From NCBI GenBank assembly GCA_003640385.1, contig RCAB01000104.1, forward strand, positions 1 to 64,000: a stretch of 64,000 bases of DNA. The letters run 5' to 3'. Shown here piece by piece: positions 22,841 to 36,688 of this stretch. The translations under genes and the position numbers were made by a program. This DNA comes from Setaria digitata. Its lineage: Eukaryota > Nematoda > Chromadorea > Rhabditida > Setariidae. Below the pieces are notes generated by a model. It made no database searches and was not told the origin of the DNA. It saw only the letters and a program-made list of their open reading frames with translations. The stretch's first letter is position 1. Every line of letters begins with the position of its first letter.

Positions 22841-22972
22841 ATGAAAATTATCAAGGATTGCTTTCACAGTGTAGTTCGGTTAGAATATTTGTCTGTTAAT
22901 ACACGACAATCATCAATTCGTGCTTTCACCTCTGCAAGCAGTCGATCCAATTCGTTGGTGTATACCTGGAAG
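22841..22972 (+). CDS. orphan first exon with mitochondrial-presequence-like peptide
   Basis: ATG at 22841 opens 44 codons ending at a donor (TGGAAG|GTATGA). The peptide starts MKIIKDCFHSVVRLEYLSVN and continues with TRQSSIRAFTSASSRSNSL. It is rich in Arg and Ser, lacks acidic residues after position 15, and has an RAFTSASS motif like a presequence cleavage site. A pyrimidine-AG lies about 120 bases upstream. I cannot connect a second exon with confidence. An acceptor before 23215 would give IENY-stop. One near 23109 would give a 24-residue continuation starting FTYIIILYEV. Product unknown; it may be a small mitochondrial protein. Confidence 0.35.
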
Positions 22973-23534
22973 GTATGAAGTTTAAAAAAAAGAATTTATT
23001 TTAACAAAAAAAGATTGTGAAGTTTATTTTATCTGAGCTATTCTTTTAAAGTATGCTGTAGAAATATATAATTTAAAGCAAACGATATCATTTAAAGTGA
23101 ATTACCGAACAGTTTACGTATATAATTATTTTATATGAAGTAAATCCATCTATTAATCTTGACACTCTAATTTACCGTTTAAAATAAATTTGCATATAAT
23201 TTAAAATTTTAGATCGAAAATTATTAGGTAAAAAATTATTGTCATCGTGATTTGATTAATGTAGTAAAGTGTGAATGATTTGGAATCACAGTAGAATTTG
23301 TCAACTGTAAAAAGGTATTATCATATTTTCCTTCGTAACCGATATGATTGAGAAGACTAAGAAGCTAATGAAATTAAACAAGTTCCCAAAAAAAGTTTCA
23401 TTCGCGATGAATTCCTTTCAATGCTCATTTATAGATATCTCAAAACATTACTAGGAAATGTTCAAATAATTTTAATCAAACCCAAGGTAAATAAGGAGAA
23501 GGAGCTAATAATTTCAATTATAATTTAGTCTATG

Positions 23535-26500
23535 CTATTTAGATATCAGTAAGTTTAGAAATTCCAACTTCCAAGGTAAAAATTTTCTAATCCCATAATT
23601 TTTTTGAAGTAAAAAATTGAGAAGAAATTTCACTCGACTGGCTCTTGGACTCGTATACATATAATATCCTGCTGGCACTTCTTGAGGCATAAGTGAGGCA
23701 GTTTTCAGGGCTTTATTAAGTTTGCATTTTCGTGATCCATTCATTAAGGCTGACTGTTCGCTGCCTGAAGAAATTGTTGTTTGAGTGAAGCAAAGAAATT
23801 GTGGTTTTTCTCTATGTTTCCATTCCACTCCAAGTACTTTCTGATAATCTTATGAAAAAAATTATCAGTTAAATTTCTTGAAGAAACTGTTCAGTATTAA
23901 TTCATTTCTAACAATTTTCTGATGATTTTGATAATTTAATTTTATTCCTTTGACTTCTAATAATTATTATCACACACAATTAATTTTGTTCAATTTCTAA
24001 TCCATATCTTTCCTCCTTTCTTCTTTTTTTTGCTAGACAAATTCTAAACATCATGAATAACTTACATCAGTGTATACTAACTACTTGCTCAATGAATCTT
24101 TTTATGCTCGTGAAGATGGAAATTGAAATACTTCAAGTTGTTCTCTAACTTCAGTTATACTTCAATCTGATCTAGGAGAACATTTTGCTATCTTGAATAA
24201 TCAGTGCATTGATAAGTTTCTATTCATCATTTAATTTAGAACTGAAAAGAAGACAAAATTGGAAACAAAAGAAACAAACTTGAAATTGAAGTATTGTGCG
24301 ATGCAACTGATCTTTCAGCAATTGTAATTACATTTACTTTTTGTGGTTCAATTACTTGCGATGATAAAGTTACCATTTCATTACTGCAAAAGACAAAAAA
24401 GAAGATTGAATAATTGAATTTATAAATAACGAATAAATAAATAATTGATTTATAAATAACGAATAAATAAGTATTTTGCATATAATCAATTAAGCATTAG
24501 ATCTTAATATGGTTCTTAGTTTAAATGAAAAAAATATAATACAAACTGTACTTGAAATTTGTTAATTAATATCATTTTCGGTATTTTGATCAGTTCAGTT
24601 GCTTTTTATTATCGATTATTATAACTATTATTTATTATTATTGGTCTTATCAGTCTAATGATGAACTCAATATTTTTCATAGTTTTGGCTTGAACAATTA
24701 GTGGACGATGTTCTGCTACTGGTAGCATTGATACTTCTGACCAGCACACTTCATCAGAACAAATTTTACCCGTGTTTATGTATGCTCCAACAATGTCCTC
24801 TTCGGTTTGTGTGCCTTTATTTACCTGAAAATTGAAATTGCTCTTTAGTTTTCAAATATTCATTCGGAGAAATTTTTTTAGGAATTGTGATTTCGGAGAA
24901 AAAATTTTATTTTCAAATAAAATAATCCTGATAGTAAAATGAATACTACAGAACCTGAGAATTCTGATATTCTGATAGTAACTACAGAGAAAAAAAAATT
25001 AAATTTTATTGCTTTACTTAATTAAAATTGCTTTCGAAAGCATACGAAATTTTAAGCAGAAATGGCGAATTCATTGAGAAAAAAAAGAGGAAAATTAATC
25101 AAATTTAACCTGAAACAAAACTCTTCTTTTAACTCTATAAATGTTATGTTCTTAGTAGAGACGAAATTTGTCAGTTCAGAAGAAAAGTAAAGCAGTACCA
25201 CTTCATGTTTGGCGTAATTTAGAAATAATTTTGTTTCTAAGTTCCTTTCAAAATACTACGCAATTTTGAAATAAACTGAAACGGAAAGAATAAATTACCA
25301 TGCAGAGTATATGATGTATGTGCTCGAAAAGTGCACGTCGATCACGTTTGAAGCGTAACAAAATAGCACTTCCCGTTGTATCTTTACGTCGAATTTTTTG
25401 CTGATGCCTTCGTTTTTTCCACATACGCCATATAGCAAGCAGATCTATTTTAGTCTAAAATCAAGAACAAAAAACAGAGATAAAACAAACGTTCTTCAAT
25501 TTGAATAATTAATATAACTGTTGCTACTGTTTGAAACTCCTTATATTATCATAAGAGTCAATTACACCGCTACTGTTCATTAGATTCATCTAAAATGAAT
25601 TCTGAAAACATCGCTTTTGCTGCTCACTTACTATTTTAAGAAATTATGAAAAATTGAAACAAACAAATAGTTTAATTAGAGAGAAGAAAAAGGAAATCAT
25701 TGTTGCTATTATTCTTTAAAGTTATGTATTAGATATTTTAATAAGATTCTCAGAAATTTCTAAAACTTGAATTCTTGATTGTTTTTCCAGACTTGAATCA
25801 TAGTTTAAGTTCTGTAAGATTATCACTGCTTCTTAGCTTTTCTTTTTATTTTCTACTTTAACATTAATTACCGACAACAACAAAATTATTCCTCAATAAA
25901 TTGCAATGTGAGATTTCTCGATTATTCCAAAATTATATTATTCTAAAACTGATTATTAATGTTTCACACAAAAAATGCTATGGTAGAATTTTAACAATTA
26001 AATACGCAATTAATTAATTTTGTTTTACCGAAATATTTAATCCTTCAGTTGGAAGAATGCCTTTTTGATTGTACTCTTCCAACACTGTCATCAACAGTTC
26101 TTCAAATAACCATTCGAGTTTAATTTGAAGAAAATTGATGCACATACTAAATAATGCGAGACCAACCAATATTAGTCCAAATATAACAAATATATCCTCC
26201 GAATTTGTTGGCGTTACATCACCTAATCGATAATTCAGAATTTTTATTAAATTTAAATTTGATTTACAAATAATTTATAATCATTGGGTGTTATCATTTT
26301 CGGATATACTACTTAGAAGGAATAAAAATGAAATGAAAAATAAAAGAGAAATTATTGAGATGTACAGGTATTTGCTGCATTGATTAAACTAAAATTCATA
26401 GTAAGATCAGTAACAATTACTTACTAACTTAACTTACCGTAACCAATAGTAGTAAGTGAGCAGAAAAAAAAGTAGAAACTTTTAAAATAGTCCCAGTTTT

Positions 26501-29500
26501 TTTCGAACTTCAAGAATATCGCAGCACATAGGAAAACCCATCCGATGGTAATGCCAAACTTGAAAAAATGAAATATGTTCTAAGAAACGAAATGAAATTA
26601 AAACGTCAAACAGTGGCAAAAAGTATATTGATATTTATAAAAGAAGAATGATATGTGATTAAAGAAAATGAATGAAAAAGTAATCAGAATAAAATCAATT
26701 GAAAATTTATAGTAAATCTAAAACCTTTTTTTTATTTTATTTTCTGTCTCTAATCAGTTGCATAGTATCATTGTTAATTTACAAGATGTCAAGCTGGATA
26801 AAATTTATTAGCATGATAAATCATACCTGGTAATGAAAAGTGAATTTTCAATATAAGAATTAATGCATAATAATTAAAATTTATATTTGTTACTGATTAA
26901 AAATTTTTTTTCTAATTTGTAATTTAATCACTGTGTAATCCTAGTTCTTAAATTTCTTACTTACTAGAAAATGTTACAAAGTGAAACTATTTTCTTTATG
27001 AAGATAATGGAAATAATCAACGAAGATAATAGTAATTAGTGAGGTGTTAAAGCTTCAAAATGAAAAAGAAGTTGAAACAATTTACATGAAAAATACATTC
27101 AACACGCGTACGTGAAAAGATGATGGATACATAAAGACGACAGGTGTGTGTAAAACTAATTAAAATTGAAAGCAATTGAGTAAATTAAAAAAAAACATAC
27201 TGGTAATAGTAATGGAACATTGCCATCACAGAAGTCATCCTGATTTTCTTGCTTTAACGGTTTACCGGATTGTAGCCATAATATACGCACAAGTAGTCTG
27301 TCATCGCAAAAAAATGTAAATTTGTCAAATTTCACTTTTTTTTTTTAAGTAATATTAATTAAAGAATTCTAAAATGCATTTTTTCAACTAATATTAATTA
27401 ATGAATTTTAAAATACAACAATTATTGTCATTGCAATTTTAAATAAGCCAAATCATTTTTTACATCTGATATTTTGAAATATTCCTGTTTATGTTTTATA
27501 TGTGATTGTAACATCTGTATAATCATACTAACAAATATTTGAATAATTAAATTTTCAACAACTTCCATTCCCTGACAGTAAAATATAAAATAAATAATAA
27601 TAATTTAAATGAGCTCTTGGATGAAAGTATTAAAAAAAAAAAAAGACTACGTTAAACAAACATAAAATGTATTAAAACGTTTCATTTATAAGCCTTTACA
27701 AGAAATATTTTTCCTACACTTTGCTTATTTTAATTTAATTATTAACCAAAAAAGAAAATGATAACCTCAATGACCAATTCCAAAATCGCTCTAAAACTCG
27801 AACTGATTTTCGGCCAAGTTTATGCAAAATCATTAACAAAAGTGGTATGCCAATGGTTGCATATAGCATAGCTGCTAATCGGCCAAGTTTACTTTGGGCT
27901 GTTATATTGCCATAACCGATTGTCGTATATGTAGTCACTGAAAATGACCCGTAATAGTATGTTTTAAAGATTTCATTCTTTCTCCAAAGATTATTTTGAA
28001 AAATTCAATTTATAATTCATTTTCAAATTTTCGTTAAAAGAAGGAAGATTATTAAAAAAATTTCTAATAATTAATCGATAAGAATATCAGTATTTAACAT
28101 GAGAAAATCATTCACTTTTTTTTTTATTTTTTCCAGACTTTAAGTATCATTTATCAGGAATGTAAACAGCAAGAGTAAATAATAAATAAATTGATTCAGA
28201 AAAATAAATGGTGGGCATGACGTATGTCGATCGATCATTACTCTTGATATCAGTTATGCTATCTTATCATTTTATCAATGAACTGGAAAGTTTTACCAGC
28301 CAGGAACATTGCATTCCAAAATGTCCAAGTTGGTGTAAAAAGATGCGTCAAGCCAGTTAAAGTTTCAAAGCGAAATAAAGCAGCATTCATCTTACGACGT
28401 AATGCAAGTGGATTATCATTCTGTTCAAGTGAGATTTCCCAGAATCTCAGTGATAGCTGAAAATGGTGAAATAGTGGAAAATTATCAGTTATCACTGATC
28501 CGCTATTTACCAAACCATCACTTAAATTCTTAATCCAAGACTTGAAGTTTAATTAAAATTTCCTGGTTAAAAGCATATTTTTTCAACCATATTCATTAAA
28601 ATTAATCACCTTTTCCCTAATTCATTTTGTTAATTAACCTAGCAACTTCGAATCTTTTTCAAGGCTAATCAGTATAAGTGAAGAATGCTTCTAGGCTGTG
28701 CCAAATAAGTTTATGAAGAGATCCGATTAGTTTAGCCTGGAACAGACGGAGTGGGATGGTAACATTTTTTGATAGCAATGAATGATAAGCTGATGAAGGA
28801 AGAGATTTAAATATACAATGTGATCATTATTTAGGATTAATTAAATATAGTTTTCTTAATACACGAACAAATTGCGCTACCATCAAAAAGTCTAATAATT
28901 AATAAAATTAAATGATTCTTACCTGTTCAGTGTAATTTCTGAGGGCATACATTTGACCAAAATTATTACTGAAATGATGAAACCACATACTTTCCGGGTA
29001 TATTGGTTTTAGTATTTTAGTTTTATAACTTGCCTGATCCGATAAATGATATATATTTAATACGTACCAATAAATCGCCTGCAATTCACCTGCTAATTTA
29101 ATTTAGAAATAACTAAATCTTTATTAAATGCATAATAAATCAAAAAATAAATGGCAATAAATATATGGGTATATAACAAACAATTGAATAACTATAATTT
29201 CATTCATTTACTTGATAAAAAAAAATTAATTTAATTATTTGTGATGATTGTGTACTGCATAAGTGAATGAATACTGCCTTTGAATTTTAAAACAATCAAC
29301 TTAAGAATCAATTAATGGACCAGTTCATTAAAATTNCAAGAAATTAATCAATTAATGGACCAGTTCATTAAAATTCAGATTTAAAATATAATCTAAAACN
29401 TAAGAATCAATTAATGGACCAGTTCATTAAAATTCAGATTTAAAATATAATCTAAAACATAGAAGTGATTGCAGATAAAGATTTCCCAACACCTGCTTCT

Positions 29501-31300
29501 CATATTTCTTTAAATATTTCGAACGTTTTTATAAATCAACACTTTCACACACGATGATTTATATTTGTGACAAAGAAGCACTCGAAAAACTTAATGATGA
29601 AAATAAGTACAAGAGATGGAAGAAATCAAATTTATGTTGGGAATGGGAAGGAGATGACTGTCAGAGACTGATCACTAGAGTAATTGACCATCAGACTATG
29701 ATAACGGTGATATGATATCACTGGTTAGCAACGAGTCACCAAAATACTGAATGAACAAGAAAAAAAAAGGGAAAATGATCCCCTGATATTGGGAATATTC
29801 AACGGAAAGAAGAAACAACAAAGCCTCTCTCCCCCGCTTCCTTGCAGAAGTTAATGGATAAATTATTTCTCAAATCACCATATTTGACAATATGAACACA
29901 GCTAAAGGTTAAAATTAATAAAAAACCTTATCAATTCGATTCAGCGCTAAGCCTTTATAAATTCGAATATTTTTATTGAGTTCAATTCGATTACTGCTAT
30001 ATTTGAATCGAATTTGCCTTATCACTTGTTCAATACTTAGTATAATTCGTTGCAGGAAGCGTTTTTCCTGTTCGAAGTACGCTTTCTTCTGATCTAGCAT
30101 TAACCGCTCACTGGGATATTCAATTAGATAAAAGATTAGTCCACCCAAAAATGAATAAGCGATCAGGATGAATACCGGAAAGGTTGAATGAACGAATGAT
30201 TTCTTGTAGATATGCTGCAAATTATGAAATGCTTTCAGAAGGAATCGTCCTTAAGATAACTATCTATTCTTTCTTTATCTTTCTCATATTTTCATTCTTA
30301 ATTACAAAATCTAACTTCGGTGCAATTACTTGACCAAATGTGTTGAATAGTGTAAATATATTTTGCATTCCATGTGGAATTTCTTTCGGGTATAGAATAA
30401 CCAGTTTAATTACAATCGTTTTCACTTAATATTAATTAAACATAACTTTATCAATTCCAATTTGATACTTCTATTACTTACATCAATTAGAATTATCTGA
30501 AAGTCTTATTATCATTGTTTTTTTACTTAATCATCTTCATTTTTTAGTAAAAAAAAAACAGAAAAAAATGGTAAAAAAGCTAAGATTTTCTTTTTAGATG
30601 AAGTCATTCCTAACTATAGTTGATAAAATTGAAATGTATTTGAAAAAATAATTGTTATTCCTGATAAAATCATGAGGAAAAATAACTACTTTAACCTGAA
30701 CTTGAGAACAGAAGCGACTGAAGAAAGGTTTTCTCTTATTTTCTGAATTTCGTTCATTGTATTTAGCGCTTGCATCTGATATATTATCATGTAATGATTT
30801 TAAACTTTCACTGTTTCGTAAGCTGACTTTCTGAAAATTGTGATTGATGAAGGATGATGTATATATATATATATATATATTACTATAATATTTGAGAATG
30901 AAATTTTCTATCCAAATACTTATTACTATTAATGCTATTTTGCAGTTTTCAGCAAAAAAGTTACACTTGAAAATTACACGTCAGATTATTTCGAAATTAA
31001 TTCGTAATTAATGAATGGCAATTATTTCTAATAAAATTACAACGAAAAAAAAAAATTCATAACGTAAAGTTGATTTTCATGTTTGCATTATAATTATGAA
31101 ATAGTTGATATTATGGATAAGATAATTATTATATGACAATTTTGACCTAAGATCGAGATGGTAAAAAAAGAAAAAAAAAGTTAATTTACAGGGCTTAATG
31201 ACTTGGAGCCAGATAATGAGTGCTGTGAAACTCGTAACGAAAACGGTGACTGATGTCGCTTTTCAAGCAAATCCGACAAGACACGTCCGGCTGGCTTCAT
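23535..31300 (-). CDS. two-pore-domain potassium channel (K2P/TWK type), intact pores
   Basis: Thirteen minus-strand exons close in phase to 721 residues: 31190-31300, 30696-30830, 29927-30214, 28923-29078, 28297-28456, 27766-27937, 27201-27297, 26438-26558, 26029-26222, 25299-25454, 24667-24824, 24280-24383, 23535-23848. A Ser/Lys-rich cytosolic N-terminus (1-82) precedes TM1 (FILIAYSFLGGLIFYLIE). An extracellular cap of about 150 residues follows, with an NYT glycosylation site. P1 is TTYTTIGYGN (filter 289-293), then TM2 (LAAMLYATIGIPLLLMIL), TM3 (GITIGWVFLCAAIFLKFE), P2 LTTIGYGD (409-415) and TM4 (IFVIFGLILVGLALF). The tail of about 280 residues is basic and then polar. Both filters are canonical, so a K+-selective leak channel is expected. 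The last exon's acceptor (CATAAG before 23848) was chosen because it alone keeps phase. Acceptors at exons 8 and 13 are not classic TTTCAG. Confidence 0.9.
29302..29458. repeat. short direct repeats joined by N characters
   Basis: In intron 3 of the channel gene, a unit beginning (t)aagaatcaattaatggacc recurs three times around Ns at 29336 and 29400. The second and third copies share about 57 bases. Consistent with unresolved assembly overlaps. Confidence 0.75.
30860..30881. repeat. TA microsatellite
   Basis: About eleven TA units in intron 1 of the K2P channel gene. Confidence 0.8.
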
Positions 31301-32386
31301 TTATAACATCAATATACATCATTCTTATACTAGTCTCAATGCTTAAAAATAACAAAGAAAAAAAAAGAGTTCTGCACACATAAATGGGAGCAATTATTAT
31401 AATTAATTTAGAGCTTCTGTTCCGTTCTTATTGAATGCCTTCTTTTAACTCCACTAAGCATATCATTCCCGAATAATTTCACTCCTATGATAACCATCTT
31501 AACAGTGTTTTTTTTTCCTGCCTGCATTTCAGCATAAGCAAGATAAAGTAGGATTGGTCGTTTGTAAAGATAATTAAGAATAAAATTTCTAAAATCACTT
31601 TTATGAATAGTTCAAAAGCGAAGATATTTTTAGATTAGAGCAAAGCTTTAAAAATGTTGTAGCTATGACTTGAAATAAATACCTGTCCAGGGTAACTAAA
31701 CTACTGAAACATTCATACAAGGTTTTTTACTTTTTGCAGAAAAGATCGGAAGTAGAACGGTGTTGAATCTTCCGCCTTCTTCTGTTCAAAAATTACTTAT
31801 AAGCCTGCATATGCCAAGCAATCCGGTTCTACTCATTTATTATTACTGTAACAGTGGAACACTGATGCTAATATTCGCATTAATGGCTTCTGTATCTCTT
31901 CTATAACTTCTGCCTTCATGCACCTGTTGGCTTGAATTTAAATTTAAAACTCTTTTCCTCGATTTATTTCAATTTGCCATAGACTGAACTGATTTCCAAT
32001 GCACCAAATGCAATCTTTTAAACAATTTTCATTCGCTAATGCATTTTAAACCCAAAATTTCTTATTCTTTTCGACGGTAGCATTAGTTGAAAATTTTTAT
32101 GAAATTTCATACATTTGATTTATTTTAAAAGAGCTCACTTCACTGAATTATAAAAGGATTTTATCAGAATCACAAAGTCCAGCTCTATATTTTACATAAT
32201 AAATGATGGATAATTACAACGCATCATCATCATAACTGTATTTCAGCTTAACAACAATGGCAATTATTATTAAGTATAACATTTACTCACTTAACACTTT
32301 CCAGAATGGTATAAAAAGATAATCCTGATTTTATTTGTTCACAAATTCTGTCCTTTAGAAGTAACATTACCAGTTGTATAAATAAG
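31301..32386. other. upstream region of the K2P channel gene
   Basis: About 1.1 kb between the Spt3-like gene 3' end and the channel start, both minus strand. An AATAAA for the Spt3-like gene reads on the minus strand at 32330-32335. No coding signal beyond short noise frames. Confidence 0.5.
32330..32335 (-). promoter_or_regulatory. AATAAA polyadenylation signal, Spt3-like gene
   Basis: TTTATT on the plus strand, about 52 bases past the stop of the Spt3-like gene on the minus strand. Confidence 0.45.
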
Positions 32387-34616
32387 CTAATTCTGGTAAA
32401 ATCCTACAAGAATATTTCCACCAATCATATATGCTTTGTTCTTCCGCAAAGATTCCTCATAATGTCTCGGCTGTAAGGCTTTAAAGGGATAAATATCAAC
32501 AAAATGATTTTTTCCTTCTTCTCTTCGCGACCATAGCGCACCCTCGACCAAACAATAAATCATCTCACATGCTATATAGTTTAGGACCATTAAAGCACCA
32601 GGAGCAATTTCAGGATCACCTAACCACTTCAAGAATCGACCAATTTTTGTTTTTCTGCAATTCGTAGAAAATTTGGGAATCTAGCTAGGCACCATTTTCC
32701 TCGTTCTGTTTTTTTTTTTTTTTTTTTTTCCTTCCAAAATTATTTATTTACTGGAACGTGTAACATAATAATCTAACAAATGCATGTAAAGTATGGTTTT
32801 AGAGGTCTCACGGGAGACATTAGTCAAAATCAATCCACTTTTTGACTATTAGAATACCTAATGAGACAACTGAATCCTAAAGCACATAAAGAAACTATAT
32901 TTAAATTTGAAAATTTTAAAAACACGGAGTAATTTCTAACATTGAATCAATACCTAATGCCATGTCCAGCACAAAAACTATAAGTCCGTGCCATTGTATA
33001 CTCTTTATACTCATCTTCATCCATCCGCGCTGTACGTTCTGACAATCTTTTCAACCGTTCATGCTTTTCTTCGTCAATTTTCATATCGCTTTTCAGATAC
33101 CTTTGCAATTCGCCAGTTACATCAAATAATCCAACAGTATCGTACACACATTGCGTTCTAAACTGTATACATATAAAGAGTCTCTGAAGAAATCATCACA
33201 AATGAAAGAGCAACCTTCTTTGTTGCAATCGTAATGTGGTTATTTAAAATTATAAATTCCCAGCAATGCATATCAAGAATAGCTTAGCACTACTTCAGTA
33301 AGCCAAACTAAAAAAGTCCTGTCACTTATAATTACAACCATCCCAAAAAAAAATTACAAATATTCAAAAAAAGAAAAGAAAAAAAAACGGTATAATTTCA
33401 CACAATAATTATTGAAGCTAATAACCCAATAAAAAAGCAATAACGGAAATATGCATTTATGTAAGTAAGCAATCTGTAATCAGAGACAAGCAAAAAAAAA
33501 AATCACTGCTTTTGTTTCTCCAATAGAAGATCTAAACGGGCATATTACCAACAGTTACCAAAATTGAATACCTATTACCTCTATAGTTTAATGGATATTA
33601 GGTGCATTTTCATTTCGAATGTTATGATTTGCACAAAAAAATATGTGAAATTATTTAAACAATTCAATTGATAACATACTCTTTTCCACAGAAATCGGAA
33701 CTACTACTCGGAACATCGGCGAGGATATCACATTGCGTCTCATAATCTTCATTGAAACCTTTCAACAAATCTGCTGACTGCAAACAATTACACATTATCC
33801 ATTTCAGCAGATTTTCACTTATCAGCATATATGTCCACATTCCAATTGTTGCTGCTTATCTCCCCATTAATTTTGAATCCAGTCACAATTTACTTTGGGC
33901 TCATAATGTAAAACAAAAGTATTTTTTAAAATCACAAAAAAAAACATCCACTAAAAATAGTGAGATTTCATCAAATACCTTAGCCATATGATAAATTCGA
34001 CCAAGATGAAATGGCTTTTTACGTAGAAGAAACAACAAATCTACGCATTCGATTCTTTTACAGCTGCAAAAGAAAAAGTAAAGTTGGGAGCAAAGTGAAT
34101 GAAAAAACCCTGATGTTATTTCAAAATCACAGAATGTAAAACAAAATAATTTGAAAAAAAAAAGAAGAAATCTTTTTTATTACCCTCGCAATACGGCACA
34201 CTTTTTAGCTCTATTTATTGTATCTAACAACTGATTCTGCAAAACATCGACAACGAACTGCTGACATCTAAAAGAGTTCACTGATTATAATCCTTCTCCT
34301 TTAATGAACATAAGGATTTCCCAAAATATATGGCACAAATCGGTATTTATGGACACTACTCGATACCTTTGAAAATACATGAGATGAACGAAAAATCAGA
34401 GGTATAGGATAGAGATCCGAAATCACTGCCGAGTTAATTATGAATTTAACTTAGAATGTAATGTAAATCAACTAGTGCTACCAAATATGATTTCATAAAA
34501 TAAACTAGGTTTCTGACTGGAACTAACATATCAATCGGTTCGGCTTCATCACCATATGCAAACATTAATTTTCCAACAATTTCATAAATATCTTCCGGAA
34601 CTGAAGCGTGAGCCAT
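32387..34616 (-). CDS. SUPT3H: Spt3-like histone-fold transcription factor subunit (SAGA)
   Basis: Six minus-strand exons: 34528-34616, 34184-34267, 33979-34063, 33680-33777, 32954-33157, 32387-32654, giving 275 residues. The N-terminal histone fold reads IYEIVGKLMFAYGDEAEPID, then QQFVVDVLQNQLLDTINRAK, then GCKRIECVDLLFLLRKK with PFHLGRIYHMAK, in the order of the TAF13/Spt3 family. The region after residue 175 (ARTYSFCAGHGIRKTKIGRF, then LNYIACEMIYCLVEGALWSR) resembles the second conserved block of Spt3 rather than TAF13, which is much shorter. Spt3 is a SAGA subunit that helps recruit TBP to promoters. The start at MAHASVPEDIY was preferred over an upstream in-frame non-ATG stretch. Spt3 against a TAF13 relative is the main alternative. 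Confidence 0.82.
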
Positions 34617-36670
34617 TGTTACGATCACTCCTCTAATCAATCAATACAGGACTTCCTCATTAAATTAATAAACCAACAGCAAATTAAATAAAACAGTCGG
34701 TCTATCGAATGACTCCACACTATTCTTGGAATTTAAATTGAAAAAAAAAAAAGAAAAAGAAGAAACAAAAGAGCTTAGGATGATGAAACAGAACGAAACG
34801 ATGTGAAATCAACGCAGCAATAGTAAGTGTAAACTGACGGGAGTGATGATGCCAAACTCTCTCAACAGCAAGCAATAAAAAAAATTTTTTTTCTTAATGA
34901 ATCAATAGAAAATTCAACAGGCAGATAATTAACAGTAGAAAAGTTTTGGACTGTAAATAGGAATAAATTTCACAAAACTGTAATGCGTCCAAAAGCTTAT
35001 CAAAAGACATTAATTAAACTGATTGATAAAAAGTAAACTTCGGTTTTGGAAAAAATGATATAGTTGTAACAGAAATAGTGAAGCAATAGTTTAAAATTAC
35101 ATTAGATTCATACATTTTTCAAATTCATTTGCAAAGATACAACCAGTTTTAATCATTTCCTTTAACTACCGAAAAAAAAAAGATGATCAAAGATTATGTC
35201 TTAACTGGTATCATGAAAAAAAAAAATATTTACTGATAAGAGACACTGTGGTCCGAAAATGAAGTAGGAGAATGGGGTAGTTTAATAATTACGGCACAAC
35301 ATTTCGTCATTTTATCGCCATCCTTCGCTGTAGTACTTTCGAGATGGTTGTGTTTGCTACTTCACCCATATTTCGAAACATTTTTAACTTAAAATATATA
35401 TTTGCCGTAATCTCCTCTGCCTTTAAACCTATTCCAACTGATACTATCACTTTTATCATAAATTATATCCCAAGTCTTCCTCTCTCTCGTCCTAGTCACT
35501 TCATTCAACAATGTCAATTTCTCTTTGTTAATTTTTATCATATATTTCAATCTATTACCCCAAAAACTCACCTTGTAGGGCAACATGATGTTTACTGTTT
35601 CACGTAAATGCATATGCTGTAAGCCAATTAAATATTAACTGGAAATACAACAAATACATTTACGTGATACGAAGACGTCACGTTGTCTCTCACAAAATAT
35701 GTACTTGAATCTATCAAAAACATCTGCTTTAAACAGTCATCAAAGTTTATGTCAGATGTGGCGGAATTGACAAAGTGATCTTTGAGCCTCAGTAAAGTTT
35801 CTGCTTGAAAAATTCCGCAAAACTTTTAAATAGTACGAATGAAAAAGAAGGAAGGGAGTATTCTGTGTAATAACGCAACTTACGGTGAGTATTAAATGAA
35901 AAGAACCACCCCGAATAAAAACCCCGTGAAACTACCAGTAGCACTTCCAATCTTTTCACGGAAGTTCGTTCAGGCGCCGATCCAAGTTGCGAAAAGTCGG
36001 AAAATTAACTTTGAACTATTTGATACATCACCTTGTGCTGACTATTCCGTTCGTTAGCACGACATCACCATCGGAATCCGGAATGAAACTCAATCAAACC
36101 TTCCGGTTTCTTCTACTGTTCCATCCTTTTTACTCGATTCTACTTCTCTCACAATCCACCTACTTCCCCTTACTCCTCTCTTACGGTCTCTTCTTTATTC
36201 ACGATCTATTCTCTCTCCTACCCCTTTCTCTTTCATTTCACTCTTTTCGTCAACCTTTTTGACATGAAAAGACTCGAAAGTACGTATTCGTTAAAAATTA
36301 AACATAAATATACTGTAATAACCCAGTAGTAATATAATTAATAAATACAATCTATTAATATCACAATAAGGGAGTGAGTGGAGTAGAGTATAATTTCATA
36401 TAGCATAAACAAGTTCGAATAGAGGGAACAAGTAATTAGTGCAATGTCATACTCACACTTTTTTTTTACTTCTTCCCAATTTTAGCCCTTCAGAATTCAC
36501 CTTATTTTAACTGAAATACTTTACAGCGAATCAACTTGTCAGTAAAAGAGTAGTTGGTATGTTTCCTAATGAGTAATCACTGAAGGGAATTTAAATCTAT
36601 AATCTGCATTAAGAATTAATCTGTAACTTAGTTATGAAAGTTAATTATGATTAATCCATATATTAGGGAT
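34617..36670. other. divergent spacer between the Spt3-like gene and transaldolase
   Basis: Two kilobases holding both promoters. A pyrimidine-rich tract lies at about 36105-36260 on the plus strand (runs of TTCTC and CCTAC). No exon structure is supported. Confidence 0.5.
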
Positions 36671-36679
36671 TTTTTTCAG
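36671..36679 (+). promoter_or_regulatory. probable spliced-leader acceptor for transaldolase
   Basis: TTTTTTCAG ends nine bases before the ATG at 36689, a textbook trans-splice position for a nematode gene. Confidence 0.6.
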
Positions 36680-36688
36680 GCATTTACT

